This document shows positions 11,050 through 22,714 of a stretch of DNA of 64,000 nt, in pieces (position 1 is the stretch's first letter; each line of letters starts with the position of its first letter). Under the pieces are notes generated by a model. It did no database searches and was not told the DNA's origin. It saw nothing but the letters and a program-made list of their open reading frames with translations. A program made the position numbers and the translations under genes. The DNA comes from Conchocele bisecta (Eukaryota; Mollusca; Bivalvia; Lucinida; Thyasiridae). The DNA lies in the NCBI GenBank assembly GCA_029237695.1, contig JAQRGA010000174.1:55853-119852 (forward strand), given 5' to 3'.

Positions 11050-12749
11050 GGTTGAGAATCCGGGTAAGGGTAAGCTAATTACCTTTCATACTTTATCGCA
11101 GACCCTTTCCTTCCTGATCTTGTGCGATACCACTGTCCCATAGTAGCTGTTTTAAAATTCGACAAACCTAAATCAACATCATTTAAACGGAAAATTTGGC
11201 TTTATGATCACGGAGGTAAGACGTATTTTGGAATCTTCAAATTGGAACGATAAATTGAACGATGAAAATTTAGACACAATTGCAAGTAATATGACAATGG
11301 CAATCACATCTACAGCCACAGAAACTATTCCAAACAAAACTGTAACCATTCGTCCCACGGATATCCCTTGGTTCAATAACAACTTGCGTAGGTTAATGCG
11401 CAAACGAAACAGACTACATAGAAAAGCTAAAACATTTAATAACATCCACTTATGGTCAGAATTCAGAAAATTACGTAATGAAGTCACAAAACTTATTCGA
11501 AAGTCCAAGTCAGAGCACGAAAATAAAATAATAGAGAAAATTAATGACAACAACGTATCATCAAAATCTTGGTTCAAATTAGCGAAACAACTGGCTAGCA
11601 AGAAATCATCTTCCCTTATTCCAACACGTTACGATACTGGTCTCGAAGCTATACCTCTGATATTGAAAAGGCAACTCTTTTGAACAACTTCTTTTGTAAA
11701 CAGTCGACTATCGACGACAATGCACACACACTACCCTTACAAGTGGAAACCCCTCAACCTTCAATCTCTACAATCACAATCTATCCTAGCGACGTCTGTG
11801 ACGCAATAAAGGCAATTGACCCATCTAAAGCTAGTGGTCCTTATCTTATCAACCCAAGACTTCTACGGGAAGCAGCTAACGTATTATCACTCCCCCTCTC
11901 TACATACTTTACAAAATTGATCCGCATGTCTCATTTACCATCTTCTTGGAAGCTAGCCAACGTTACATCCATCTTTAAAAAGTCAGATCCATCAAAACCA
12001 CAAAACTACCGACCAATATCTCTTCTCAGCTGCATTGGTAAGTTGATGGAGCGCTGCATCCACAAGTATCTGTACAACTGTCTCATTGACAACAATAAGC
12101 TAACTTCCTTCCAATCAGGCTTTATTAGAGGCGACTCTAGCATCAACCAACTTACTTGGGTATACAACGACATCTGTAAGGCACTTGGTGACGGCAAGGA
12201 GGTCAGAGCAGTATTGTGTGACATCTCTAAAGCTTTTGACAGAGTCTGGCATCGCGGTCTTCTATGCAAACTGTCTTCCCTTGGTATTCACGGTCCTCTT
12301 CATAAATGGTTCTCTTCCTATTTATCTAATCGACAGCAAAGGGTAGTTTATTTTAATTCCAGTTCGCAGTGTTCCTCATTGAATGCCAGTGTTCCTCAAG
12401 GTTCTATCATTGGTCCACTTCTCTTTCTTATCTTCATAAACGATATCGTTGAGGAAATTAAATCAAACATTCGTCTTTTCGCCGACGACACCAGTCTCTA
12501 CATTATCGTCGACGACCCTGTCCTTTCTTCAACTATTCTAATCAACGATCTTAACACTATCCACACTTGGTCAGAGAACTGGCTCGTAAACTTCAATCCA
12601 TCAAAAACTGAAACTATGTCTTTTTCCCGGAAATACAACAAACCACAACATCCTCATCTACTCATGTATGATGCCTCACTCGATCCTGTCAAAGAATACA
12701 CACATCTGGGACTTACATTATCTGACGACGGAAAGTGGAATTCTCTCAC
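11050..12749 (+). mobile_element. LINE A, jockey/BS-like non-LTR retrotransposon, first part
   Basis: 5'-truncated LINE whose sequence breaks off at 12749 and resumes at 19247 on the far side of LINE B. The first recognisable piece is the end of the apurinic-type endonuclease domain, followed by the linker and reverse transcriptase. The 5' boundary is approximate. The whole remnant, without LINE B, is about 2.7 kb. Confidence 0.85.
11080..12749 (+). pseudogene. LINE A ORF2 remnant: endonuclease end plus reverse transcriptase
   Basis: Near 11090-11160 one frame reads ADPFLPDLVRYHCPIVAV, the end of an endonuclease domain with the usual S/R-x-HCP motif. The frame changes near 11210, giving the linker 11204-11683 with IPWFNNNLRRLMRKRNRLHR. 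It changes again near 11650, restoring DIEKATLLNNFFCKQ. The long stretch 11680-12749 holds the reverse transcriptase: KASGP, NYRPISLL, CDISKAFDRVWH (first catalytic Asp), SVPQGSIIGPLLFLIFINDI, and FADDTSLY at 12478-12501 (catalytic DD pair). These motifs are those of jockey/BS-type LINE polymerases, which copy the element RNA at a nicked target. At least two frameshifts mean it cannot make one protein. The ORF then runs a few codons into LINE B, so its apparent C terminus (TFTRM) is foreign. Confidence 0.88.
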
Positions 12750-12763
12750 TTTTACCCGGATGT

Positions 12764-12775
12764 AAGATGGCGGAC
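12764..12775 (+). promoter_or_regulatory. YY1-like site at the LINE B 5' end
   Basis: AAGATGGCGGAC begins 14 bases after the inferred first base of the element. Human L1 carries a YY1 site at almost the same offset, where it positions the transcription start. Here the role is inferred from sequence and position alone. Confidence 0.45.
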
Positions 12776-12958
12776 ATGGAATAAAAATTGATTACCAGTG
12801 AATGAATATTCGAATTTATACATAAACCAGTATGCACACAGGATTTTAAATGTACTAAAGACTTAATAAGTGATATCCGTATGTTGTGTGGTTAAATTTG
12901 TGGTGAAATTATAACGATATTTTGAATTAAAGACGATTGGATTTGACGAGTGCAAACA

Positions 12959-13863
12959 ATGGACAATAATACGATGGAGTATAACGTCAGTACAACTAAC
13001 CGTTATGAATCGTTGTCACCAGGTAGTGTTTTCACTACTCCAACAGATATCAGGCCTCCACCTTATCGATATGATCAGTGCTCAGCGGATCAGGGTCTAC
13101 GAAGTTTGCACGACTTTGACGGCATGACAAGTGATGAAAAGTTATCTCACATTGTAACAAAGGTGTCCAACATTGAAAATACACAGAGTGACATGTATAG
13201 AAATATTCAATGTTTTGAGGCCAGTATGAAGACCTTATGTGGGCGGTTAGAAAATGTCGTGTCATGCGTGGACTTGCATTCAAAAATGCTAAAACTGATC
13301 GCATACAAAAGCATAGACGGGGAGGTCAGAGGTAGGCGAAACAATTTATTATTTCCTGGGATCGGTGAGCGAGACAATGAAGACTGTTTAGAGGTGATGA
13401 AAGGCTTTCTACATAGGAAATTGTGTCTTGATTCCCGCGACATCTCCATAGCGCGCGCTCACAGGTTAGGCCGTCCTCGTTACCGTTATATACGTCCGAT
13501 TATTGTTGCGTTTACTGAGTACGCAGACACTGAGCTGATCATGAGCAATGCTCGCCATTTGAAGGGGACAGGTTACGGAATTGACAGGGGTTATCCGCGA
13601 GAAATAACCGAGCCCGGAAAAAACTGTACCCCGCTTTCAAGTTAGCACGTGGAACAGATACAAAGCCGAGCATAAAATACCCAGCCCGGTTGGTTGTAGA
13701 CGGCAAAACGCAACAGGATGAGCTGCCCAACTGGTATGAAACTATGCAGGGTGACAGAATAGGCATTATGAACGATTTGCCCCGTGGTGCATATTCGACG
13801 TCGACAGTCGCGGACGCTAGTGGCAACGTTAACGCTCCGAGAGTCCGAGAGAGACACCGCCAG
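12959..13863 (+). pseudogene. LINE B ORF1 (L1 ORF1p-like RNA-binding protein), frameshifted
   Basis: The ATG at 12959 gives MDNNTMEYN. A helical segment (about 13120-13320: LSHIVTKVSNIENTQSDMYR, then LCGRLENVVSCVDLHSKMLK) should form the coiled coil used for trimerisation. It is followed by an RRM-like part with RRNNLLFPGIGERDNEDCLE and IARAHRLGRPRYRYIRPIIV, then ARHLKGTGYGIDRGYPREI. This motif series is typical of L1-type ORF1 proteins, which coat the element RNA. The frame ends at 13645, but a shift at the six-A run 13618-13623 restores KKLYPAFKLARGTD and a C-terminal domain to about 13863. Either the copy has a one-base indel there or the run is a slippage site; decay is the simpler reading. 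Confidence 0.8.
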
Positions 13864-14093
13864 TGACACGCCAAAATCAATCCCCGTGTTTGCCCAGCGC
13901 CACTAGACCGCCACGTTTTGATAGGGCTACAGACGGGCAGCCACGTCCGCAGACTCTGATTGGCCATCGTTTTACTAAACCGCCTCCACCATGACGTAGT
14001 TTCGATTCGCCGAAGCAGCGAGCTCCACCGACGTCCCAGTACCTGCCGCCACCCACTTCATATCCGTGCTTCCCACCGCGACCACCTCCACAG

Positions 14094-14777
14094 ATGCACA
14101 GCTATTCCGATGTTACCAGACAGTCATGTGTATCCAGTGGGAATACAACATACACCAGTATAATCCCCAGTGTTAGTACAGCATACACCAGTGTACCAAG
14201 TGCAAACACCGCATACACCAACGTACCAAGTGTGAGTCACATACACACCAGTGTAGCCAGTGTCGATACTGCGCACACCAGTGTAGTCGGCGCAAACACC
14301 ACACAGACCAGTGTGGCCAGTGCACCCAGCACAAACACCACATACAATGTTTTGTCGACACAGCCCAACAATGTGCCTGTTACTCAGATTGTGTCATGTC
14401 CTTCATATATCACCAGTACGCCAATAAACAATACCAACAAGCGAAAACCGTCACAATCGCCAACAGTAGACGACTCGTCGGTCACGCTTTCACCTGAGAC
14501 TAAACATTCGCAGTCATTATTACCAAGTGTAGCCGGACAATCGCACACAAATGTAAACACTAATAATATTACTACGAATCATGAAAATATAAACATTAGC
14601 GTAAACTCAGGCACCCACATATCAAGGTCACATAAACGTCACCAGACACGTGCTAGCCAGTCGGCCAATAGTGCGAATCGTGCAGTTGGCGCGAACGTAC
14701 CACGTGATGTTACAAGCCACACATTGACTCGGTCAGCGAGCAGATCACGTGATATAAACAGTGGCGGTTCACAATAG
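14094..14777 (+). pseudogene. LINE B low-complexity Ser/Thr-rich segment before ORF2
   Basis: The predicted 227 residues are dominated by Thr, Ser, Asn and Val. Residues about 17-90 are a degenerate repeat of the type NTAYTSVPSA. The C-terminal part is basic (SHKRHQTRASQ). It lies in the same frame as the endonuclease ORF and is separated from it only by the TAG at 14775-14777, so the two may once have been one long ORF2 with a disordered leader. It could instead be the ORF1 C-terminal tail. No catalytic motif. Confidence 0.6.
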
Positions 14778-14816
14778 CACAGCGGGGAGAGTAGGCCAAA
14801 TACAATTACGTTTGCA

Positions 14817-16106
14817 TTGCTAAATGTGCAAGGTCTTGTCACGAAGAGAATTAATAAATTACATTCACCTGAACTTTTAGAAATATTCAAAAATAACGAT
14901 ATAATTGTGTTTACCGAAACCTGGACGGATTCATTATCTGATATACATGTTGACTCATTTACCCATTATCCATTACACAGGTTTTGCAAACATAGCAGTG
15001 CGAAACGTAACTCTGGGGGCATTGTAGTCTATGTGAAGGATTATTTAGCTAATGACGTCACTTTATATTTAGAACACTCCGACGCATACATGTGGCTAAA
15101 ATTGAATAGCAATTTATTCAATCTACCACATGATTTGTATATGTGTATTTCCTATATTATTCCTGAGAATTCTAGCCGTCAAGCTTTTGTTGAATCGAAC
15201 ATTTTTAATGATGTGCTTGATGATATTAGTATCATTCAGAATAATACAAAAAATGAATGTAATTGTATGATGTTGGGCGACCTAAATAGCAGATGTGGAT
15301 TATTACATGAGTATGTATCGATGGATCACGCTGAACACGTAGATACGTTGCCCGATGATTATATATGTGATAACGATTTACCGAGATTGTCACAGGATAC
15401 TGGAATTAATTCAAACGGGCGATTATTGATTGAACTTTGTAAATCCTCCGGATTACGTATTGTAAACGGCAGAGTGTGTGATGAGACGGGCAAATGTACA
15501 TACGTGGGCAGCAGAGGTAGTAGTCTCGTTGACCTAGTCCTGATAAAGGGACAATTACTACATTTATTTTCCACATTTGTTGTTGAAGATCCAAATATAT
15601 TATCTGATCATTGTATTATACATTTTTCAATGAGTTGTAGTCGTACTGAGCAGAATTACGTTCACCAAAGTATGAATAATAGCCAACAATTAACGCATAA
15701 ATTTGTATGGCAAAATGATAATATAGATGCCTACAAAAGCGCGTTGTTCTCACCTGGCGTTACCGAGCAACTCGATCGACTAACACAAACATTACGTAAT
15801 GAGTCGTCCGAAAATGATATTGATAACGCCGTTTCTAGTTTTAATAATCTGATTGACTCTGTTTGCGAACCTTTATTTAAAAAACCGATAAAAGCACAAA
15901 CTGAAAACATAGCGGAATCAGTAAAATACAAATTAGACGAAACTACTGAATCGGCAAAACGCATATTCAATAATCTGAATAAATACAGGAGGGATGATAC
16001 AAATTATAATCGAACACAACTAGTAAAGTCGAGGAGTTATTACAAGCAGTGTCATCGTAATTACATGTATGAACAAGCAAAATCCAAAACAAGTAAGTTA
16101 TTATAA
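14817..16106 (+). pseudogene. LINE B ORF2, apurinic-like endonuclease domain
   Basis: Residues 1-270 show the endonuclease/exonuclease/phosphatase fold in order: LNVQGL (Asn near 3), FTETW (metal-binding Glu34), MLGDLNSR (Asp155, Asn157), SSLVDLVL (Asp239) and SDHCII (Asp264, His265). All main catalytic positions are present. This domain nicks target DNA to prime reverse transcription. The first codon in the open stretch is TTG and the frame is open upstream to the TAG at 14775, so no real start can be chosen here. The frame ends in TAA at 16104-16106, but continues past it with sensible LINE sequence (KQSWQMLKETAGSPKSN). Further stops occur near 16287 and 16349 before the polymerase part. 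Confidence 0.88.
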
Positions 16107-17564
16107 GCTCGACGAAAAAATGCCAAACAGTCCTGGCAAATGTTGAAAGAAACTGCAGGCTCACCCAAATCAAACACAATTTCTGCTGATTCTTTTGTAC
16201 AGTATTTCAAAGCCATAAATAATCCAACAGACCATTTTTTCCAGCCAGATGAAGATATTATTCATTTTAATGAGGTATATTTTGAGTAGGAAATAAAAAT
16301 AATGCTCGCTGAATTGAATATCGAAATTTCTAAGGAAGAACTTTTGCAATAAATTTCCCAGTTATCAAATGGACGGAGTGGGGGACCAGATATGTATTTA
16401 AACGAATTTCTAAATCATGGAAAAATACTAATTTCACCATTTCTGCACAAACTGTTTAATACAACTTTCAGAAATGGTTATTTCCCGGAGGCCTGGTCTG
16501 AAGGTTATATAGTGCCACTTCATAAAAAAGGTAACGTAAATGATGTAGGTAACTATAGGGGAATTACATTACTTAGTACTATTGGAAAATTATTTTCAAG
16601 AATATTAAATAATAGGCTCACACTGTGGGCCGAGAAATATTTTGTATATGTTGAATCACAAGCTGGCTTTAGACAACACATGTCAACTGTTGATCATATA
16701 TTTATACTACATGGAATGATTACCCGTCTACTTAACCAAGGGAAACAACTACACTGCGCTTTTGTTGATTTTACGAAGGCATTCGATTATATTGTGAGAG
16801 AAAATATGTGGTATAAATTAATACGCATAGGAGTGAGGGGCAACATGTTAAGTGTAATACAATCTATGTATAATAACATAAAATCAAAAGTAAAATTTAA
16901 TAATCAATTAAGCGAAGAATTTACCTGTATGTTAGGGGTGCGTCAAGGGGAATGTGTATCACCATTTATATTTGCAATGTATATAAATGATTTAAAAGAT
17001 GAGTTATATTTAAACGGAATAGATGGGATAGACATTGGCATGATACATATTTTTTTGTTATTATATGCTGATGACATCGCAATTTTAGCAACGTCAGCAG
17101 TACATTTACAAAAAGGGCTAGGCACATTATACAATTATTGCCAAAAATGGAAACTTACAGTAAATACTAAGAAAACTAAAATTATGATTTTTAGAAAAGG
17201 CGGCCGACTTCCCGCAAGTTTGAAATTCTATTATAACGATTACGAAATAGAAATAGTAACACAATTTTCATACTTAGGAATGGTTTTCACGCCAGGTGGC
17301 TCCTTTTCAGAGGCCAATAATACCTTATCGGGACAGGCACAACAGGCAATTTTCAAATTATATACATATTTTAAACAATTTACTGACTTATCCCCTAAGC
17401 ATATGCTGGAATTATTTGATAAACTTGTCCTCCCTATCCTGAATTATGCCGGTGAAGTATGGGGGTTTTCACAGTTCATGCAAATTGAAAGAGTGCATTT
17501 ACAATTTTGTAAACGCGTGCTAGGTGTCAAAATACACAAAACGATTTTGTTTACGGTGAACTAG
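16107..17564 (+). pseudogene. LINE B ORF2, reverse transcriptase domain
   Basis: Same frame as the endonuclease, interrupted by three stops. From 16392 a 390-codon open stretch holds SEGYIVPLHKKG, NYRGITLLS, AGFRQHMSTVDHIF, FVDFTKAFD (catalytic Asp), GVRQGECVSPFIFAMYINDL and YADDIAILA (YADD at residues 225-228). Thumb and connection follow, with TVNTKKTKIMIF and FSYLGMVFTPGG. The catalytic triad is intact, so the stops are probably young. Near 17540 the frame shifts and the natural reading continues as NDFVYGELGRTSLTTGRLYN. Confidence 0.9.
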
Positions 17565-18260
17565 GCAGAACATCACTTACAACAGGTCGTTTATATAATA
17601 TAATTAAATATTGGTTCAAAGTAATCTGATCAAGTGATCGGAAATATATTAAATGTATATATCACATGATGCTTAATGATATTGAACGGTCACCAACTGT
17701 GAAAAATTGGGCCTCTCTGATTAAATCTATGTTAACACAGCTTGGTTTTTACCATATATGGCTTTCGCAAGGTGTGGGTGACGTCATAAGATTTTTATCA
17801 ACATTAAAACAACGCTTAACAGACAATTTCGTTCAGGACTGGAACACTAGAATAAATGAATCTAGTAGAGCTTGATTCTATAAAAAATATTTCATCTTTT
17901 GAATATCAATGCTATCTCGATGTCATCAGTGTAAAAAAGTTTAGAGTGGCTCTAACCAGACTGCGTGTATCTGCCCACAGGTTGGAGGTTGAAACCGGCA
18001 GATGGCATAGACCAATTAGTACACCCTTTGATGATCGTAAATGTAAATTATGTAACGTGTTAGAAGATGAATTTAATTTCTTGTTTATATGTCCTGTCTA
18101 CAATGACTTGAGGGTACGCTACATCGGCCAATATTATAGAATTAGTAACACTGTTTCGCTCAGATAGAGCGTCTTATATAAGAAACCTTGGTAATTTCGT
18201 TTTCAGAGCGTTCTATAAACGTAACGAAATTATATCTCAGCTAAACAGATATATGTAGTA
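17540..18260 (+). pseudogene. LINE B ORF2, C-terminal region with degenerate zinc knuckle
   Basis: The continuation of ORF2 is spread over three frames: NDFVYGELGRTSLTTGRLYN to about 17628 (stop TGA), 17666-17870 (WASLIKSMLTQLGFYHIW), then from about 17870 KKFRVALTRLRVSAHRLEVE and TGRWHRPISTP. The knuckle reads CKLCNVLEDEFNFLFICPVY; related LINEs have His where this copy has Asn, so a metal ligand is lost. A last shift near 18150 restores RNLGNFVFRAFYKRNEIISQ and a final TAG at about 18258. The region normally assists RNA or DNA binding in target-primed reverse transcription. Confidence 0.75.
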
Positions 18261-19240
18261 ATTTATTCTTGAAATAACTGGAAATCAATTGTGTATACTT
18301 ATTGATAGATACATTTATATAAAATGCACAGTACAATCTTAGAACAGGCTGTGCGAATGCGAGGCTGATCTGGGACTCCGCTGATCTCCAAGTCGACATG
18401 TGCATTTATGTCATTTCCTAACATACAATCATATACCGTTTGTTTACAGTATGACATGTATTATATGTGAATGTACATGACTGTATTATTCATGTGACTA
18501 GTTGTTTTATGCTATTGTGATGCTGATTTAAAGCGCATTTGCCAAAAACAAAATCTCTCCCGAACTACTAGCAAGCTTTGTATGCTTTGTTTCCTTAAAT
18601 TATCCTATACTTGTGTGGAAAGTAGGTACATGTATTATATGTGCACTATTACTTTAAAACGACAATTGGAATACAATGTATGATCAAAGTATTCCTGTTT
18701 GAGGGAAAGAACGTTCATGCCATGACGCTACCACTGTTGCATTGTTTTATGTATGTGTATGTACACATATGTATATGTGCCTATATGTACTTATATAGAC
18801 ATGTAATACTATACCACATTTGGAAAGAAGATATACATGTATATGGGTGTGTATATGTGCGTATATGTGTGTACATGTATGTGCATGTATGATTGTGTGT
18901 ACATGTGTATTTCTATGTATATGTATGTCTATTTCTCATTTATTGTTAAAATTAATACGAGCTATATAACACTTAGCACACACTATGATCAGTAAGCGGA
19001 GACTGTGCGATGTACATGAGTGTATGATACAAGTACAGATATATGTATTAGTGGTCGCGGCAAGGTCTGAAATCTATTTGCCTATTTGCCACGATTGTGG
19101 TGTTTCTAAATTTATTATATTTAGTAGTTTACCCATGTACGCCATCTTGCATTGTACGTATATTATACCATAGTCATGTATGTATGCTCGTCAGGCAGTT
19201 GCCTCGATGCATTAAACTATTATTCTTCTTCTTCTTCATA
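18261..19240 (+). other. LINE B 3' UTR
   Basis: Noncoding, with a TG/TA-rich stretch at 18740-18920 (repeated TATATGTGYG and ACATGT words), ending at ATTAAACTATTATTCTTCTT and a short TTC run. The target duplicate TCTCAC follows directly. No ORF of note. Confidence 0.65.
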
Positions 19241-19246
19241 TCTCAC

Positions 19247-19745
19247 AGTGTATTAACAAAGCATAGCAACGTATAGGCATTTTGAGGTCTCTAAAATTTC
19301 ATCTTAAAAGGTCTTCGCTGGAACGTATGTATTTCTCGTTTATGAATCATAAATTGATCATAAACATAAATGACTCTCAATCTCTGTCTTCTTTCAAAGC
19401 AAACCTAAACGCCAATTCTGTCAAATCATCACCTCTGTTTAACGTCGGAAATAGGACAGGACAAATTCTTCATACACGCCTTTGTCTTTCATGTAGCGCT
19501 CTCAACTTCGACCTTCACATAATATATATTGTTGACACCCCACACTGCACATGCGGATCCATAGAAACAGTCAGCCACTTTCTCTTGTAAACAAATATAC
19601 ACTTCAGCGAAACACACATATTAACAACATGCCATGTCCTCCCACAGCAGACACACTACTTCGCGGCAATGAACATTTGACATTCGTGGAAAACAGCTTC
19701 GTATTTCAGCAGGTCCAGAAGTTCATCGTGGCTACAATTTAGGCG
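19247..19745 (+). pseudogene. LINE A ORF2, C-terminal part beyond the LINE B insertion
   Basis: Directly after the LINE B target duplicate the LINE A protein resumes: QRIGILRSLKFHLKRSSLER, then ILHTRLCLSCSALN, and a knuckle CTCGSIETVSHFLL. This matches the C terminus usual for jockey/BS-like LINEs. A stop near 19263 and a frameshift near 19585 break it. The reading continues in another frame with KYTLQRNTHINNMPCPP and VFQQVQKFIVATI to about 19742. It is the missing half of the remnant at 11080-12749. Confidence 0.82.
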
Positions 19746-20215
19746 TTTCGGCAATTGAGGAGACAAGTGGGAAGATGGGCAGTACGAGCCACCATGCCAG
19801 CAATGAGTGCATCCCTTTACCCCCTCTCCCAGTTACCTCGTCCCAACCATACAATAGTTATACTTTCGATTACATTGATCATTTTATGTGTGTACTCCCT
19901 TGTTTAGTACTGAAATACTGAACTTGTAGTTTTATAAATAATACTATAAAATACATATTCCACCATAAATCTACACATATTACCATCTATTTCAAATATA
20001 AATGATCAATTGTTATTTCAGTCACCATTGATAATTAACTAGTCATAACCTGCCTGGCAGTAATGCCATGTATAGTGTATTTGCGCTTATAATGGAGAAG
20101 AATTCATATAAGCTTTTTCAAGCTTGTTTTCCAATCCACACACTATTTAATGTTTGTATCATACCATGTATTGTTCCTTTACATGACTTATACTTTAATA
20201 AATATTGTTTAAACT
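19746..20215 (+). other. Probable LINE A 3' UTR
   Basis: Noncoding AT-rich sequence ending near CTTTAATAAATATTGTTTAA, a plausible polyadenylation-type end. The boundary is uncertain. Confidence 0.45.
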
Positions 20216-20595
20216 AATAATATTAGACCGAGTTTAAATTGATATTTAGTATTACCTGTTCGTGTATTTACAAAGGTGTGAAAATCACAGGCCACCCATA
20301 AATTACGTAATGTCTATTTAGTCTAACTAAACTCCAATTACATATATTTTATTTATATAGTATTATTATAACTATTCATTAATACTGAATTTCATTAATT
20401 TAAGAATGTTATTTATGACCAAAAAACGATGGATATATAATGAGAACGAATTGACTAATTGGAAAAACGCAATGCGAGCGAATTTACGAAAAGGAGAACG
20501 AATTGACTTGGTAGCGAATTGACATGAGACCGAAGTTACCAGATACCGTGAATTTCAGTTTCACCACACAGCTACAGGAAATGGAAATTTTAGAC
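20216..20595. other. No gene; short run related to a 21-bp fold-back repeat
   Basis: GAGAACGAATTGAC recurs in 20440-20535 and resembles the 21-bp units of the element at 38456-38975. Nothing else recognised. Confidence 0.4.
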
Positions 20596-20890
20596 AATAT
20601 AGAGAATAGTAGGTTAGTGCCGTGAATGGGAAAACATATCTGACAAGGCTTAGGCAGAGCCTCGCCCATCCCGTTTCCGTGCCGCGCCAGATATTGTTCC
20701 CATTCACCGAACTAATGAACCTACTATTCTATTTATCTCGTAAACACCTACAAATAGCTGTAAAATGCAATACAAATAACCACAGCCACCGCACAAATTT
20801 ATACGCAGTGATTAGGTTGTATTGACAGGATATCAAAATGTTTCACGGCACCATGTTTCACGGCACATACGCACTGTGTTGACGGGATAA
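20596..20890. mobile_element. Fold-back element, family F, copy 1
   Basis: The left arm AGAATAGTAGGTTAGTGCCG, TGAATGGGAAAA is answered by CCCATTCACCGAACTAATGA and CCTACTATTCT at about 20700-20735. Similarity to the copy at 40362-40627 continues right through TGTTTCACGGCACC and ACACTGTGTTGACGGGA-like sequence to about 20890. Confidence 0.65.
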
Positions 20891-21118
20891 AACACGAGTA
20901 TACGTTGTTGTATGTGAGGCGACAAAGGTGTGAAGTAAGCTGGAAGATAAATTTCCTACCATCTATATATATACTGGATACCTAAGCTTCACAACAACCT
21001 TAAAGGATCATTTTATAAACAGATTACCGACCTTGGAAAATCACGAGTAACTTCCGTTGTAACAACTTCCAGGGCATCATTGACATTGAATTGGCAGAAT
21101 ATCACAGTTACGTTACCA
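20891..21118. other. No feature recognised
   Basis: Unique-looking spacer between two fold-back elements. Confidence 0.4.
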
Positions 21119-21537
21119 AGGTGCATGATCACGTGGTTACAACAACAACAACGTCGCCCACTCCAAAGAAAGTATTATTTTATATTTTCCTTAATATACA
21201 ATGGAGTTTGATGAAATATGGCGCAGCAAACGCGTCTTCAAGAGCTGTATATATTTTGTGGTCCAGGGAGTTTGGCACATACTTATGTCGTTTTTGCGAA
21301 GAATCGATTTCTGTGTCGGTAGACACGGAAATCGATTCTTCGCAAAAACGACAGAAGTTTGGGCGAACATACAGAGACCACAAAATGCAACGTAACAAGA
21401 CGCGTTTGATGTGCCATATTTCATGAAATTCCGTTACGTAATAATGACAATATAAAAGAATACGTACTTTGAATCAGATGGATTCTGGAAGTTGCAGTAC
21501 TTGTTGTTGTTGTTAGTACCACGTGATCATACACCGT
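21119..21537. mobile_element. Fold-back MITE, family D, complete copy
   Basis: The ends AAGGTGCATGATCACGTGG and CCACGTGATCATACACC are inverted. The centre is a long hairpin with arms GTCGTTTTTGCGAAGAATCG and CGATTCTTCGCAAAAACGAC (about 21289-21352). Short ORFs on both strands are by-products of the palindrome. Related copies lie at 22458-22709 and 48490-48887. Confidence 0.8.
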
Positions 21538-22457
21538 GGTTACGTTGCTAAGTTTATGGCATTCAGTCAATTAAACTCTCTTTTGCTTCTCACAAACAAT
21601 ACAGCTCTTGTATGCATATGTCGTAATATATTCCTTTTGTCAGCCGACTGACCGGGTTAATACATGTATATATATTTTGCCCATATATATTATATATCCA
21701 TATATGGGACCAAGATAATAAAGGAACCTAATGGCATTTGTAACGGCACGTCATGTGCTTAATGGCAAACAGTGTTGTATACCATCGGACACTATTTATG
21801 TAGCGGCACTAGTGTCAAAGAAGGTTGATTTGTATTTCACAATCGGCGCCAACATAACATTAAAATTGTAAACATGTATCCGCTTGGTAATGGCTACACA
21901 AATATAACTGTCACCACACACCACAATTATGCCATCAAATGATTTGTGTCCGTTTAATATTTCTCGACGATTTGTCAATAAGTCCGGAAGTGGAATTGAA
22001 CAGAACAATTTCAAGGGTAGCTACTGTGTCACAACTAGTAACGGGAAAACCCCACAGTTGTCGATCGTGACAGTATAGCTATTTCTTAATAAAAGTAACA
22101 TTGTTGTTTCCAAATCATATCAACTATTAAACTTGCATATATACCGGAGTTTTAATCGAAAGTGCTTTCGCTATGGTGCCATTGGTAAACTGTAGCACAT
22201 GTATGTGTATCCAGGTCCATTGCAAAATGACATTAACTATAAAGTATTTTACTAATTCTGAATAGAATGCCAGTATCAACTGTGTCCCAAGAATACAAAA
22301 TATAGGTACCACATAGTATTAGGGCCGTAACGGTGTCTAAAATAATGTCATGGCAGAATTTGATAACCAGTAACAATTTTTTTTTAAAAAAAAGACCAAA
22401 ATATGCGACGGCACATTGGATGTCGTGGTGGATGGCTACGGTAGCGCATATCAATTT
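21538..22457. other. No gene recognised
   Basis: AT-rich spacer between two family D elements, with only short ORFs. Confidence 0.45.
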
Positions 22458-22709
22458 CAAGGTGTATGATCACGTGGTACTATATAACAACAACAACAAA
22501 TACTGAAACTTCCAGAATCCATCTGATTCAAAGTAAGTATTCTTTTATAGTGTCCTTATTACGTAACGGATTTTTATGAAATATGGCGCATCAAACGCGT
22601 CTTGTTAAGCTGCATTTGATGGTCTCTGTATTTTCGCCATAAGTCTGTGCCGAACTCCCTGGACCACCAAATGCAACTCATGAATACGCGTTTGCTGCGC
22701 CATATTTGT
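22458..22709. mobile_element. Fold-back MITE, family D, truncated copy
   Basis: Begins AAGGTGTATGATCACGTGG and shares TTCCAGAATCCATCTGATTC and ATGAAATATGGCGCATCAAA with the other copies. It lacks the long central hairpin and its right terminus, stopping after CTGCGCCATATTTGTGG. Confidence 0.75.
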
Positions 22710-22714
22710 GGATT

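Larger units (their letters stand above)
12750..19240 (+). mobile_element. LINE B, near full-length non-LTR retrotransposon nested in LINE A
   Basis: An insert of about 6.5 kb, flanked by TCTCAC at 12744-12749 and 19241-19246. It runs from a 5' UTR with a YY1-like site, through ORF1 and ORF2, to a long 3' UTR ending in a TTC-type short repeat (about 19220-19237). Order and domains fit an L1-like or I/CR1-supergroup LINE with an apurinic endonuclease; I cannot fix the clade. Stops and frameshifts show that this copy is dead. Confidence 0.85.

Noticed and set aside
21091..21426. Overlapping ORFs on both strands with near-identical peptides
   Set aside because: Mirror ORFs are produced by the family D palindrome.
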